From contig NC_069657.1 in the NCBI RefSeq assembly GCF_027244095.1, positions 241,654,674 through 241,718,673 of the forward strand: a stretch of DNA of 64,000 bases, given 5' to 3'. Source of the DNA: Hemicordylus capensis. Its lineage: Eukaryota; Chordata; Lepidosauria; Squamata; Cordylidae. The position numbers and the translations under genes are program-made. The notes under the pieces are model-generated. The model saw nothing but the letters and a program-made list of their open reading frames with translations, did no database searches and was not told where the DNA came from. Shown here piece by piece: positions 29,900 through 41,883 of this stretch. Position 1 is the first letter of the stretch, and each line of letters opens with the position of its first letter.

Positions 29900-31400
29900 T
29901 GCTTTAAGAATAAAATTTAAAAATAAAAATGTGAGTGCTTTAATTTTAAAAAGACCCTGTGGCTAAGATTCCCTACAGTTTGGGAGGTTTATATGAGTAG
30001 CAGGCCCATTACCCATCAGAAGGAAATTATGAAATTTCTAAAACTGTCAAACAGTTTTCAAACACTAACTCTTCCCAGCCACACAGCTTTCAGTGTACAA
30101 ATTTTAAAACATGTTGAAAACATTGAAGTAAATAAAATGCCCCCCTCCATTTTAAACTACAATTAAGAAATTGCTAGCAAAGAGGTATAGAAAAAATAGA
30201 TTTGCTACATTGAAGAAGCACATAAACCTCCATTTAAAATTTAAAACCTCTATTTACCATCTAGAGCATGAGGTCAGATATTCCACTCCCTTGCTCAGTG
30301 CAGGAAACTGCTGCAGCCTGGTAGATGGTTGTCTTATCTTTGCTTGAATGAAGTAAGATTTGTTCTTGATGCAAGCAAAGCATATTGGACAATGAAGTAA
30401 TGCCTGCCCCTCCTTCCCTCCCCCCCGAAAATATAATGTTTATATAACTGCTATTGTTTATATTTACAAAGGAAAAGGAAACATTGGCTGACATCCAGAC
30501 CAATGCTGCATTAGCACAACAAAGCTGCACACATGCAAGAAGTCTGCATAGCTGCGCAGATGCTGAAAGCTGCAAAATCTTTTGCGTTCCCAGTCCACTT
30601 GCAGAAGTGTTAGAATTTGATGCAACAAGCATGTGGTCATTTCACAGCAGGCGAGTCACAAGTTGATCACCTTGTTCTGTAAGCACAACCTGTTCAACTA
30701 ACACAACATTAATCTAGAATGCAAGCTCCTAACGTAGCAGAACTAGTTAGCATAGCATCCTTGAACCAGTTAGCCTGGATGCTAGCCGTTGTTTTGAGGT
30801 GTTCTTGCACAAAGCACAATTTTTACTTAAATTTGAAAAGGGATGCTTACAGAACCAATCTTTGGATTTTGAAGTTCTGCTTTACAAGCTATGTTGGAGT
30901 GGGATTCCAAACATTGGAATTCAGGATTATTCCAGTAGTATAGTTCCAGAATTTTACAAAACATTAAACAAGAAATTGAAAATTGTTGAAAAGAACAGCT
31001 CCATTAAATGTAAAAACCAGACTGGGACTTTCATCATGTTCAACAACTTCCTTCCCCTCTCACCCCCTTTCCTCCTGCTTAACATCTTCATGAAGAAGAG
31101 CTCTAGTAAATTCAAAAGCTTGCACACCACTTCATGTTTTGGGGTTGATTCAAAAAACGTTACTGTTACTATCCTGTGTTTTACTGTCCTGGCATTTAAA
31201 TGTCTATTAACTTCCACATTCATCATTATTTGGGCTCAATACATTCATCCTCATCTTATTTTAAAATTTTAAATGCCCCTTTTCAATTTTCTCAGTCTAT
31301 GAAGTGGATCACACAAAAACACAGGAGGGAATAATAACAATGGACATGAAGCATGTCCAGGATCGCTTACAAAAATAATATGAATACAACCAATAAACAG
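29900..31400. other. long stretch without recognised features
   Basis: A/T-rich, scattered short open frames with no domain, no clear repeat. A G-poor run of C at 30419-30426 is the only oddity. Confidence 0.5.
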
Positions 31401-31401
31401 A

Positions 31402-31576
31402 CATAGGAACATAGGAAGCTGCCATACACTGAGTCAGACCGTTGGTCCATCTAGCTCAGCATTGTCTACACAGACTGGCAGTGGCTTCTCCAAGGTTGCA
31501 GGCAGGAATCTCTCTCAGCCCTATCTTGGAGAAGCCAGGGCGGGAACTTGGAACCTTCTGCTCTTCCCAGAATTTT
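31402..31576 (-). mobile_element. 5S-type SINE, 3' two-thirds
   Basis: Reverse of the 49316-49606 copy: begins cataggaagctgccatacactgag, then ccatctagctcagcattgtc, then gcaggcaggaatctctctc. Its 5S-like head is missing. Confidence 0.85.
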
Positions 31577-31870
31577 TTATGGGGGGAAACTGAATTGTTT
31601 AGTGTGGATTTGTAGCCAACTGAACATGAATCAGGAACATGCTGTTGCACAAAAAATGCAGTGCTATTTTAGATTTAGATGTCAACAAAACCTGCAATGT
31701 GTGTGCTTTGTTCTGGAAGCCACATACACACCCTTTTCAAGAAGACAACTGATGAATTTAACAATCTTCCAGATGAAATCTAGAACAAAAGTTTAAAAAA
31801 CAAATAACTGCTGAAGCAACTAGGTACATTTAACCTAGATCACTCCTGAGTTCTAGATATATTAAAGGAC

Positions 31871-34015
31871 TTGATTGATTGATTAAGTGCCATCAAGTCG
31901 GTGTTGACTCTTAGCAACCACACAGATAGATTCTCTCCAGGATGATCTTCCTTCAACTTGGCCTTGAAGGTGATGCATTCATTGCTGTCATAATCGAGTC
32001 CATCCACTTTGCTGCTGGTCGTCCTCTTCTTCTCTTTCCTTCAACTTTCCCCAGCATTATGGACTTCTCAAGGGAGCTGGGTTTTCACACAATGTGTCCA
32101 AAGTATGATAGTTTGAGCCTGGTTATTTGTGCCTCGAATGAAAATTCTGGATTAATTTGTTCTATGATCCATTTGTTTGTTTATCTGGCTGTCCACGGTA
32201 TCCTCAAAAGTCTTCTCCAGCACCAAAGTTCTATCTTGCTTCTTCAAAGTCCAGCTTTCACATCCATTGAGGTACAGAAATGTCATGGCATCTAAATATT
32301 CTTTCCAAGGCCTTCATTGCAGCCCTACCAAGTGCTAATCTGCGGTTTATTTCTTGACTGCTGGATCCTTTACTGTTGATGGTCAATCCTAAAAAGCAGA
32401 TGCTATCCACCACTTCAGTGTCTTTATTATCAATTCTGAGGCTGGTTGCTGTACCTGTTGTCATTAGTTTAGTCGTCTTTACATTTAGTTGTAGTCCCAT
32501 TTTCACTGTGCTCCTTTACTTTCATTACTAGAGCTTGCAGATCACCCACATTCTTAGCTATCAGAGTGGTGTCATCAGCATAGCGCAAGTTATTGATGTT
32601 TCTTCCTCCAACTTTAAAACCATGCTCATCTTCATCCAATCCAGCTTCTCTCAGTATATGTTCAGCATAGAAACTGAATAAATAAGGAGAAAGTATACAG
32701 CCTTGTCTTGCTCCTTTGCCCATCTGGTACCAGTCTGTTTCACCATGTTCTGTCTGGACTGTGGCTTCCTGTCCTGTGCATAGGTTTCTCATGAGAACAA
32801 TGAGATGTTCTGGGACACCAATTTTCCTAAGGATATTCCACAACTTGACATGGTCAATGCAATCAAAGGCTTTTCTGTAGTCAATAAAGCACATATTGAC
32901 TTCTTTTTGGTATTTGGCTTTTTCAGTTATCCAGCGTGAATCAGCAATGATGTCTCTTCTTCCTCGGCCTTTTCTGAAACCAGCTTGAACATCCAGCATT
33001 TCCCTTTCCATGTAGGGCTCTAATCCATGTTGGATGATCCTGAGCATTATTTTGCTAGCATGTGAAATTAAGGATATTGTGTGAAGGTCTGCACAATCTG
33101 TTAAGTTTCCTTTCTTTGGTATGGGTATGTAGACCGACCTCTTCTAATCTGTTGGGCACTGTGTTGTTCTCCAAATTTGCTGGCATAGTTTGGTTAGAGC
33201 CTTGATTGATTCTTCTGTTGCTTGCCGTATTTCTGTAGCTATTCCATCAGTTCCTGTGGTCTTCTGACTTGGTAATGACTGGAGTGCTGATCTAACTTCA
33301 TCTTCCCATACTAGAGGTTCTTGCAAGTAGGGGATATCTTCTAGAGTATCTTGGATGTTGATGTCCCTGCTGTACAGATTTTCAGTATACTCCTTTCATC
33401 TTTGTTTGGTCTTCTCTGAATCAGTTCCTATCTGTTCTTTGGCATTCCTTAACATATCAGTTCGAGGTTGGGACCTCCTTTTTCAGAGATCTTTTGGAAA
33501 ACTTTCCTTGTTTTTTCATGTCTATTTCCATCCTCAAGATGTCATTACCAATGTCATTGTATTACTGCTTCTTGTCTCTCCTAACAGTTTTCTGAAATTC
33601 CCTATTAAGTTCCTTCATGGGGTTTTTATGTTTCTTGACTTTGGCTTCTCTCCTCTTCTTGGCAATTTCCACTGTCTGTTCTGACATCCATTTTGTTTTC
33701 TTCTGTTTCTTGGTCTTTGGCAGTCTCTTTTCACATTCATCCTTAACTACTTCTTTGACTTCATTCCACAGTTCCTCTGGTTCCCTATCAATGAGGTTCA
33801 GAACTTCAAAGCAGTCCCTGATGTACCCAACATATTTCCTTGAATATGTTGGGTACATTCTCAAGATCATATTGTGGAAGCAGGGTAGCTTTGTTTTTCC
33901 GCTTTAGCTTGACTTGGAGCTTGCACATGAACAGTTCTTTATCTATTCACATTCGGCCTCCGGCCACATTTTTGCTGTTATAACTGAGCTCTTCCACCTC
34001 TTTGCACCAATGACC
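31871..34015 (-). mobile_element. BovB/RTE-clade LINE, 3' part
   Basis: Reverse transcriptase in four stretches: 33870-33562 (connector with WMSEQTVEIAKKRR), 33326-33144 (RT start, SALQSLPSQKTTGTDGI), 33047-32469 and 32506-32258. The third holds VQAGFRKGRG, CFIDYRKAFDCIDH, GARQGCILSPYLFSFYAEHI and the catalytic NLRYADDTTLIA; the fourth is the end of the ORF. The frame shifts between stretches, so the copy is dead. The 3' end (31871-31960) is the gattgattaagtgccatcaag tail typical of squamate BovB. The endonuclease is missing, as is usual for 5'-truncated copies. Confidence 0.92.
33823..33856. repeat. 34-bp palindrome inside the BovB copy
   Basis: gtacccaacatatt on the left and aatatgttgggtac on the right, perfect complements around a 6-base centre. 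Confidence 0.95.
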
Positions 34016-34017
34016 TA

Positions 34018-34095
34018 GAATCACACAATTTTAGAGTTGCAAGGTACCTTGGAGGTCCTCAAGTCCAACCCCCTCCTCAGTGGAGGACACGGCCA
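34018..34095 (-). mobile_element. CR1-type LINE 3' end fragment
   Basis: tagaatcacacaattttagag then gtaccttggaggtcctcaag and tccaaccccctc is the conserved CR1 3' end sequence, well known from birds and reptiles. Confidence 0.65.
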
Positions 34096-36500
34096 TCCTT
34101 CTTCAACTCTTTTTTCCTTTATATTTTCTAGGCATAGAATTCTATCTAGTTTTTATCTGAGTTAATTCAAGTCAGCTTTCCTGAAATCCTGGGTACAGAT
34201 GGGACTTTCTGAAGTTTTCCCTCTTCTTAATATTATGAATTCGAAGGGGGCACAAATTCAAAGGGGAACTCAATTAAAGCAGGATTAAAACAAACATCCA
34301 TAGTAGAAGCGAAGCTTGGACCAGGACCTAGCCTTGAAATGGAAATCAAGAACCAGCTATAATGTGCATCCTCAGCCATTAATAACTCATCAAAGACAAT
34401 TTAGGAGGATTCACCCTGTGCCTTGGCCTCCAATTTGAAATTATTCTGGCCTACATCAAAAGGTGGTTGTAAGAACTATTGAGCTAATGTATTGAACACC
34501 CAGCAAGAGTACTTTATGAATGCCAAATAGTGTCCATATGGTGACAGAAGGAGGAGCGTTATCTCTGCCTTCCAGGGTCTTTGTGGGGGGGGTGTCTTTC
34601 TTTGTGCACCTGTCCCGGATCCTGGATCTTCTGCTGTAGGCAATTGTGCTACACTCAAACTCATCAGATGCATGTTATAATCATTTGGATGGGCAATGTA
34701 ATTATATGGCTGTCTCCTCTGCATTTCAGTGATACGTCTGAATGACAAGTCTTTTGTTTAATTTTATTCTGAAGCCTGAAGGGTAATGTGCAAGATCCCA
34801 GCCAAAACCTAGTTTACGGTCACTTAAAACAGCAAGTTTCCTCTATCTGGCAACATGAGGACCATCCTTAAAAACCATTGTGTAAGCAACCAGTCACCTT
34901 AGATTTACAGTCCAATGGCTATTCAAAAATCCCTTGTATTCCTAATGTCATTTTGAAGGAACAAACGTATTATGAAGGCCAGAGCAAGAGACTTCAGCAG
35001 ACAGGGGCTGGAGAACACTGTACACTGCTGTGAACCCTGGCCATAATATTATCCAGTTTAAATTCCTGGGTGGACAGAAAAAGTGATTAGAAGGAAAAAT
35101 GCATTCTAAAATGTGCAAAACTCAGACTTCAAGGAGAAAACTGGAAAATTCTGAACAATATTGCACTATTGAGAATAAAATAAATTTCAACATCAACATG
35201 GAAACCAAGGTTTATTTTATCATCCTGTCGCATGATGCCATAAGATAATTCACATATATCTAATATACATGTGTCTTCCCTAATTGCCCACATTCATGCA
35301 TTATAGGAACTTGCAGGCTAATTGAGTTTATTATGACTCTTTATGTTACGTTCTCAACACTTACAAAATGACTGGAGCTATTTAACAGGAGAAGCAGGTG
35401 GCAGGCAGATATTCTCCCCTTCTTGCAGCTGTCTGAATTATTAACCTCCCTATCTAACTTCCCATCCTTCTGTCTTACATGAGCTTTTGCAGACATACAC
35501 ATTTCAACTCGTCTTTCTCAGCACAATGACTGTCAACCCTTTCACCTCTGTATTTTTCCATCAGTCGCTATTGGCGTTTTGAAAGATATCTGAGGAAAGC
35601 ACACCTGAGGAGAGCATCGGCTGCAGCAGAGGTACGGATGCTTTGAGTATTCAGCTTCATAGAAATCAAACTTATTGACATGCCAGTCCAAAATAGCAAA
35701 TAGTAGATTATTTTTCCTTCAAGACCGGTTCAATTAAATAGTTGCCTGGAATATTTTAAAAATCCACTGTAAATCTGTTTATGATTTAATGCTTGTGAAA
35801 AAGGAAGGTGTTCTTGTGTTCTACATTAGACTTGTTATGTTAGCAAACTGGGAGATATTGGGGAATAATTGTATTTTTCTGTAGGTTTGCCGCACACATC
35901 TTTGCAATGAGTTGAGATTCCTCTGAGCTTTACACTGCAGAAATGTGTCCCAGAGAATTTACAGTTTTCTCTCTCCCCATTAGTGCAGACCTTTGAGTTG
36001 GTAGTGATAGTGTTCATTTTTAAAAACTGAAAGCAGATCTAGAGCCATTCCAAATAAACTTTCAAAGGCATTATTGTTTTCAGTTGGTGTTTGTTGTTAC
36101 TACCAGACCTTCGTTGTCATTCTAAATATGGGGATGTTTTCTGCATAGTATTTTACAGATGGCAAAAGGGCACAGGGTGGTATTACTGCAGCCACGGGCA
36201 AGCCAAATTGAGCATATAAAGCATGCTTTATATAAAGCATATAAAGCATATAAAGCATGCTTTTCCTGAGAGCAAAACAGCAGTGAGAGAGAGCGAGAGA
36301 GCTGTGAAACAAACTAACAGTTGTGCAGCCCAGTCCTATGCATATTGACTCACAAGCAACAGGTTCAATGGGGCTTACTTCCCCATTGGGATTGCAGCCT
36401 ACATCTTTCTGCTGTAGATACTTGTTATATGTTCTCTTATTCCTTTTCAATCAAACATTTTAAAAATATGTTAAACCACTGTGTGCAAAAGGTCCTAAAT
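34096..36500. other. long intergenic stretch
   Basis: No gene or clear repeat recognised apart from a short AGCATATAAAGCATG repeat cluster (36213-36263). Some parts (35150-35700) look like unique sequence rather than repeats. Confidence 0.5.
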
Positions 36501-36504
36501 TCAA

Positions 36505-36640
36505 TCCATCTCCAGGTAGGGCTGGGAGATAGGCAGGGCTGCCTGAAACCTTGGAGAGCTGTTGCCAATGTAGACAATGCTGAGCTAAATGGACTGAAAG
36601 TCTGACTCAGTTTAAGGCAGCTACCTATGTATTTGACAAT
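36505..36640 (+). mobile_element. 5S-type SINE, 3' fragment
   Basis: ccaggtagggctgggagata, cctgaaaccttggagagctg and ctgactcagtttaaggcagct follow the 3' half of the complete copy at 49316-49606. Confidence 0.8.
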
Positions 36641-37440
36641 TAAATGCAACTATGATATTTAACCAGTGCAGATTTGTTTAAATTCCTAAATGAACAGGTT
36701 TTGTGCAACAGTAATCCTTCCTGAAAGACTGGGAAATGTCCATCACAACATAACTTTGGACAGCAGCAGAAACAGTAAGACGTTAAGTGATACTGGAAAT
36801 AGAATTCTCTATGGAATGTGTTAATCAGTAAGTCTGGGAACGTTTCAGGTTATAAGACTAACCAGGGAAAAAGCCCAAGATCTTTCTGTGTCTGGCTATG
36901 ATTACAGATGATGGCTTTGTTATAATGATAGTTTACTCTATGAGATGCTTTTGCACTACTGGAAAATTGTTCTCTCTATCAAAAGCAACTCAATGGTGGG
37001 ATTAAAAAACCATGACCCATCTGACAGAGGGAACACATATCACAAAAGCAGATATTCTGTGAGTGCACCTGCACTCACTTGTAGTCAACTGGGATTTATG
37101 TATTTTTACTTATGTATTATCAGGAATTCACATAAGTGGTACTAATGAGTACCAAAAATTTGTAAAAGAATACCCCATATGTTCCAATAATGCTCAAATG
37201 AGTACCGTTTGGGGCTGCCTTTTTAGCCTGCCCGACTCCTGCAGGATGCCACTCACTTGCCGGCGACTCTCTGGCCCTCTCAGAAACAGAAGAGGCCCCT
37301 TCCTTGTCTGGGTGAGGACATAAATGGAATATTGCTTTCACACTTTCTAGTGTTGCTCATTGGCTCTTGATAGTACATAAGACTGATTTGCTCTCCTTCC
37401 TATTATATTTTTCTAATGTTTTTATATCTGTTATCCAATA
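36641..37440. other. upstream region of the LRR gene
   Basis: No repeat or gene recognised. A polypyrimidine-type acceptor (atccaatag at about 37432-37440) just before the coding region suggests an upstream noncoding exon somewhere in this stretch or further left. Confidence 0.4.
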
Positions 37441-37451
37441 GGAATAAAAGA

Positions 37452-38534
37452 ATGTACAGAAGGAGGCAGAAGATGCATTTCCATTACTTGATCTGGCTTT
37501 GGATCCCCCTTTTCCTTAGTGACCCTGAAACCCTAGATTCATGCCAGATCTGCTTTTGCAAAGAGGGGGCCATGTTTGTGAACTGCTCAGGAGCTCATGT
37601 GAGCTCCAGCCTAATTTTCCCTCCTGAGACAGAACACTTGGATCTGTCAAAGAGTAACTTGTATTCCATTCCAAGCAAAGGCCTAAGATCACTGTGGAAG
37701 TTAGAGGTTCTCCTCTTGAGCGGCAACTACATCAGCAAAGTTGAAGAGAAAGCCTTCATCTCCTTGGGGAGACTTCATAAGCTTGATATTTGTAGAAATG
37801 AGATCTCATTTCTTGGCAGAAGTTTTTCAGTGGGGCTCACTTCTCTCCACGAACTCACTTTAGCTTACAACAGGTTACAGGAACTGCAGTACAAAAGCTT
37901 CCAGCACTTTGAAAATCTTCAGAAGCTCAATCTGCAAAATAATAATATTTCCTCTATAGAAATAGGTGCTTTTCGCAGTCTCACCCACTTGAGGCAACTT
38001 TGTCTCCAGAATAATCAACTTCATACCCTTCACAGTGGTGTCTTTTCTATGCTGCAACACTTAGAGGTTTTGAATTTGGAAGGCAATATGATCAAAACCA
38101 TTGCTCCTGGAGTCTTTATTGCCTTAAGCAGCCTCACAATACTTAACCTTGTCCAAAATGAAATTGAACATGTTCGGTTCAAAACATTATTGTCTCTCCA
38201 GACACCTGGAACTCACATCTTACTCTCAGACAATCCTTGGTTCTGCGACTGTGACCTTCAGAGAGTTTTTGCAAAGCTGCACAGTGTCAGGAGGCTGATA
38301 TTGGATGACTACCAGAATGTAACATGCATGGAACCACATATCCTAAGAAGTCTTCCTTTGTCATCTGTGGACACCCAGTTGTGCATTGCTGAGACAGTGA
38401 CAGTTCTTGTCATAACTTTTACAGTCTTTGTGACTGTGGTGGCTGCCATTGTAATGGCTGAGAGGAACAGAAAGAAAAGGACAGGCAAGCACTGGAGTGA
38501 AGACAGTGAGATCTCTTATGAATCACATAACTAA
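37452..38534 (+). CDS. leucine-rich-repeat type I membrane protein (host gene)
   Basis: A single long coding exon. The start is probably the ATG at 37452 or 37473; the latter gives a clean signal peptide (MHFHYLIWLWIPLFLS). An LRR N-cap with Cys residues follows (CQICFCKEGAMFVNC), then about eight LxxLxLxxNxL repeats (for example LEVLLLSGNYIS, LQKLNLQNNNIS, LEVLNLEGNMIK), then an LRR C-cap (NPWFCDCDLQRVF ... C ... C). One membrane helix (VTVLVITFTVFVTVVAAIVM) and a short basic tail with an acidic, Tyr-containing end complete about 354-361 residues. The organisation matches small LRR adhesion or receptor-like proteins such as the LRTM/LRRC groups, but I cannot name the orthologue. It is 9 kb upstream of the RCBTB2 CpG island on the same strand. 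No break seen. Confidence 0.85.
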   Translation: MYRRRQKMHFHYLIWLWIPLFLSDPETLDSCQICFCKEGAMFVNCSGAHVSSSLIFPPETEHLDLSKSNLYSIPSKGLRSLWKLEVLLLSGNYISKVEEKAFISLGRLHKLDICRNEISFLGRSFSVGLTSLHELTLAYNRLQELQYKSFQHFENLQKLNLQNNNISSIEIGAFRSLTHLRQLCLQNNQLHTLHSGVFSMLQHLEVLNLEGNMIKTIAPGVFIALSSLTILNLVQNEIEHVRFKTLLSLQTPGTHILLSDNPWFCDCDLQRVFAKLHSVRRLILDDYQNVTCMEPHILRSLPLSSVDTQLCIAETVTVLVITFTVFVTVVAAIVMAERNRKKRTGKHWSEDSEISYESHN

Positions 38535-38690
38535 TTGAAGTCTTGGTGGTGGTGGTAAGCTTTAGGAAATGCATTAAGCCACATATTGAAATAATTTTTT
38601 AAAAATCCATTTAGATTTTTGCTCCCCACCTCCATTTTCCAAATGCTGTCTCTCATAAATGTCCACAGCACATTTACAAAATCTGTTTTA
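38535..38690. other. 3' flank of the LRR gene
   Basis: Probable 3' untranslated region. No clear AATAAA before the LINE begins at about 38695. Confidence 0.4.
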
Positions 38691-38694
38691 GTGT

Positions 38695-39344
38695 CAGTCA
38701 GTCATCTTTATTCAGTCAATTGACCAGCAAATCAAATAAATAAAACAGCAGCACAATCAAGAAATACGTTCAAACAATCCCACCAGTTCCACCACACACC
38801 AGAGTGATCCGAATTCTACCAGCAATGTAGCAGAATTTTGCCACTGAATAAGAGACGCTAGAGTCTGTATCTTCAAGTAAGAAGTTCACTAAGAAATCGT
38901 TAGGGATACAAAAATGCCCAGGACCATCAGAAAACCAAGACAGCAAGGGCGCAATTAAACGCTTCCTGACATCTTGATAAAATTCACAGTAAATTAACAC
39001 ATGGGCAACTGTCTCGATCTCATTAGCATTGCAGAGACATAATCGCGCCTCTATCGGCCACTGATAAAATCTACCATAAAGTAAGGCAGGTGGCAAGGCA
39101 TTAAAATGAGCTCTAGAAAAGGCCCAACAAAACTTAGAAAAGGCGATAGTAGACAAGTATGGGGCAGCAGAGAATCCTGCCCATGATTTTAAAGGCCTAT
39201 ATAGGATTGGAAGGAGAGCTGTCACATTCTGTAGCTCAATGAGAAAGACGTTAGGATACCAGAGCCTTTGCTGTCCGTAATCCCAGTTCCAAGAGTTGTT
39301 CAGGGTCTAACCCTATCGAAAGCAATTTGTTAATTATCCCCTAG
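38695..39344 (-). mobile_element. R4/Dong-like non-LTR LINE, 3' end
   Basis: The 38770-39225 frame (minus strand) shows FSRAHFNALPPALLYGRFY, then LCLCNANEIETVAHVLIYC, a C-x-C...H...C zinc motif at the end of ORF2 in R2/R4-type LINEs, then an IAPLL helix. The gactgaataaagatgactgac tail at 38695-38725 marks the 3' end. A 5'-truncated fragment; the R4 assignment is my best guess among clades. Confidence 0.6.
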
Positions 39345-40065
39345 GACCAAGTTGGTCAGGGGGAAACGATAAGAAAGAGGGATATTTGACCTACCGGCTG
39401 CAAGTGGATCTTCAGCCAGTCATTAATAATAATCCTCCAGGACCTAGTTTCCACCTTTGGAAGCCCTGCCTCTTGCCGGAGCACTGCATTAGCGGTGCAT
39501 TTAGGGGTGTTAAACAGCGCTCTGATAAAACCAGATTGAATACTTTCTAATAGGGTAACATTGGTAGCCAGTGCAACTGTTTTAAAACAGGCATAATATG
39601 GTATCTCTGAGTTACCCCAGATACCAGTCTGGCTGCTGCATTTTGAACTAACTGAAGTTTCCAAACTACGTACAAAGGGAGTCCCATGTAGAGTGCATTG
39701 CAACAGTCAAGCCAGGAGATTACCAGCTGATGCACCATTGTTTTGAGATCATTCTCTTCAAGGAATGGACACAGCTGTTGAATCAGCCAAAGCTGATGGA
39801 AAGCACTCCTGGCCATAGCCTCCACCTGAGGTGATCCAGGTGAGGCCTGGATCCAAGAGCACTCTCAAGCTGCATACTTGTTCCTTCTGGGGGAGTGTAA
39901 CCCCATGCAGCACAGGAAGATCTAACTCATAGCTCAGATTCCAATCCCACACAATGAGCACCTCCATCTTGCTTGGATTCAGCTTCAATTTGTTATCCCT
40001 CATCCAGCCCATTACTACCCATAGGCAGGCATTTAGGGAACTAATGTCATTTCCTAAGGTGATGG

Positions 40066-40099
<34 letters not shown>

Positions 40100-40335
40100 A
40101 AGGAGAAATTGATTTGGGTGTAATCAGCATACTGATAACACCCTGCACCAAATCTCCTGATGACCTCACCCAGTGGTTTCATGTAGATGTTAAAAAGCAT
40201 TGGAGACAGAATGGAGCCCTGAGGGACTCTATATAATAGCTCCCATTTTGAAGAGCAACCATCACCAAACTCCACCATCTGGAATCTGCCTGAGAGATAC
40301 GAGCGGAAGTGCTGAATGGTGGTTGCATGGTGTAT
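39345..40335 (-). mobile_element. L2-like (Jockey/CR1 group) LINE fragment
   Basis: Minus-strand pieces MLFNIYMKPLGEVIRRFGAGCYQYADYTQINF (RT catalytic region, 40160-40100), MGWMRDNKLKLNPSKMEVL, QLVQNAAARLVSGVTQR and LHWLPM follow the order of ORF2. A (GAT)n run at 40067-40100 encodes a Ser tract. Same family as 58926-61770, and it preserves the empty site of the Tc1 insertion found there (atgtagatgtt at about 40178). Confidence 0.85.
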
Positions 40336-41035
40336 CTCTCTTTTCCCAGGGTAGTGCACACATGCAAGGCTGAAAATACAATTAATGAAAATCAAAAATT
40401 TAAACAAGTGAGACAAAGCAACAGATAAAACCAGAATAAGAAACTTCAGCAAGACTAAAGTTAGAGTTTAAAAGGCCTTGCAAAAAAAAAGAAAGGTCAT
40501 TTCCCACCCAGTATCAAGTGAAAACAAAGACAGTGAAAGGCAACCCTTTCTGGAAAAACATTCCATAACCAGACCAAAATGTCTCCCTCTTTCATAGCTA
40601 CCCATAGCTTAAAATAGTGGATAAACCTATGAAAAAGCTCTTATGGGGAAGCTGAGGGGAAAGCAGGCAACCCTTCAATTTTAGTCCCAGGACCTTAATA
40701 GTGTTTTGACAAAAACTGGGCATAATACAGTCTATTGAAAGTGAAATGCCCATATGCAGAGAATTCCTATAACCTTAAGAGAGCCCTGTTTCACCTCTTC
40801 CCCCACCTAAGTGTGTGCCCCTAGGCAGGAATAGGTGGGGGAAATAGAGCTCTTTTAAAACTAATCTTCTGCATGAGGGCATCATTGCACCTGCAGTGGA
40901 CTGGACTGAGTGCATTTGTTTTCAGCCTACTTTCTAGTAGGTTTATGAGATCACCCGGCATTCTGTGTGTTTGTCCATGTGTCCACCCACCCCCATCAAC
41001 TTTGCAACACCTGGACCAATATGAAATAAATCGGG
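40336..41035. other. unclassified stretch
   Basis: No gene recognised. Leads into the tandem repeats at 41040. Confidence 0.4.
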
Positions 41036-41460
41036 TACAGTTGTAGGAACACCTCAACAGTGTAGTTTGCGATGATGTCATCCACCCCAATCCAAGATGG
41101 TGGACACGTAAACCTTTGAGGCGCAAGTGGGCTAACTTGTGAACCACCTAAATGGTTTGAACCAAATTTGCTACAGATGTAGGGACACATTGGGATGCCC
41201 AAAGGGTGTGGTGTGTGATGATGATGTCATCCACTCCAATTCAAGATGGTGGCCACATGAACATCTGAGGCGCAAACAAGCTAATTAGTGGACTATCTAA
41301 CCAATTTAAACCAAATTAGATACAGCTGAAAGGACACATAGGGACGCCTATGAGGCATCCCTATGCCTCATTTGAGGCACAAGAACATTTGAGGCACACG
41401 TAATCTAACTTGTGGACCTCAATTTGCACCAAATTTAGTCCAGATGTAGAGGCAGTGAAA
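41036..41460. repeat. tandem repeat of about 150 bp, roughly three copies
   Basis: gatgatgtcatccac...caagatggtgg...gaggcgcaa...gctaa appears at about 41071 and 41220 with a third partial copy to 41460. Copies are 75-85% alike by eye. Confidence 0.75.
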
Positions 41461-41621
41461 GGAAAGTAGGCTGATTAGTTCTGTTTTATTATCTGGTCAT
41501 GGACTGTAATAAACTATTCATTCAGTTCTTACTAGAACAACTTGTTAAAATATCTTTATCGCTGTCTTCTCCCCACCATGGATTAAAAAAATTAATATCT
41601 TTAGTTCTATTCAAAATTAGC

Positions 41622-41835
41622 TCTTTAGCCCTATTCATACATAGGTGGACACAGATTTCTGTATACCTGTACATATTATTGTGTGAATGACTGTTCATTT
41701 TAAAAGTTAACCTGGATACAGGCTTCCTCAGAAGCAGGCTACAGCTAGGAAGTGTTACTGTACACGTGTGAACATAATGTGTGAATACCTGTATGTGCAA
41801 ACAGTTCTGCATGTGGATACGTTCTTACGGGAATT
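41622..41835. repeat. interspersed repeat of unknown class (copy A)
   Basis: gccctattcatac, gtgtgaatgactgttcatttt, aaaagttaacctgg and tacaggc reappear in order at 57890-58130. A DNA-transposon origin is possible. Confidence 0.6.
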
Positions 41836-41883
41836 GTATGTGTGTTGAAAAGCTTCTGGTGTGTCCAATAAAGACAATTCTAA

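Noticed and set aside
30799-31272. 157-codon open frame
   Set aside because: No domain, A/T-rich random-looking composition, no splice or promoter context.
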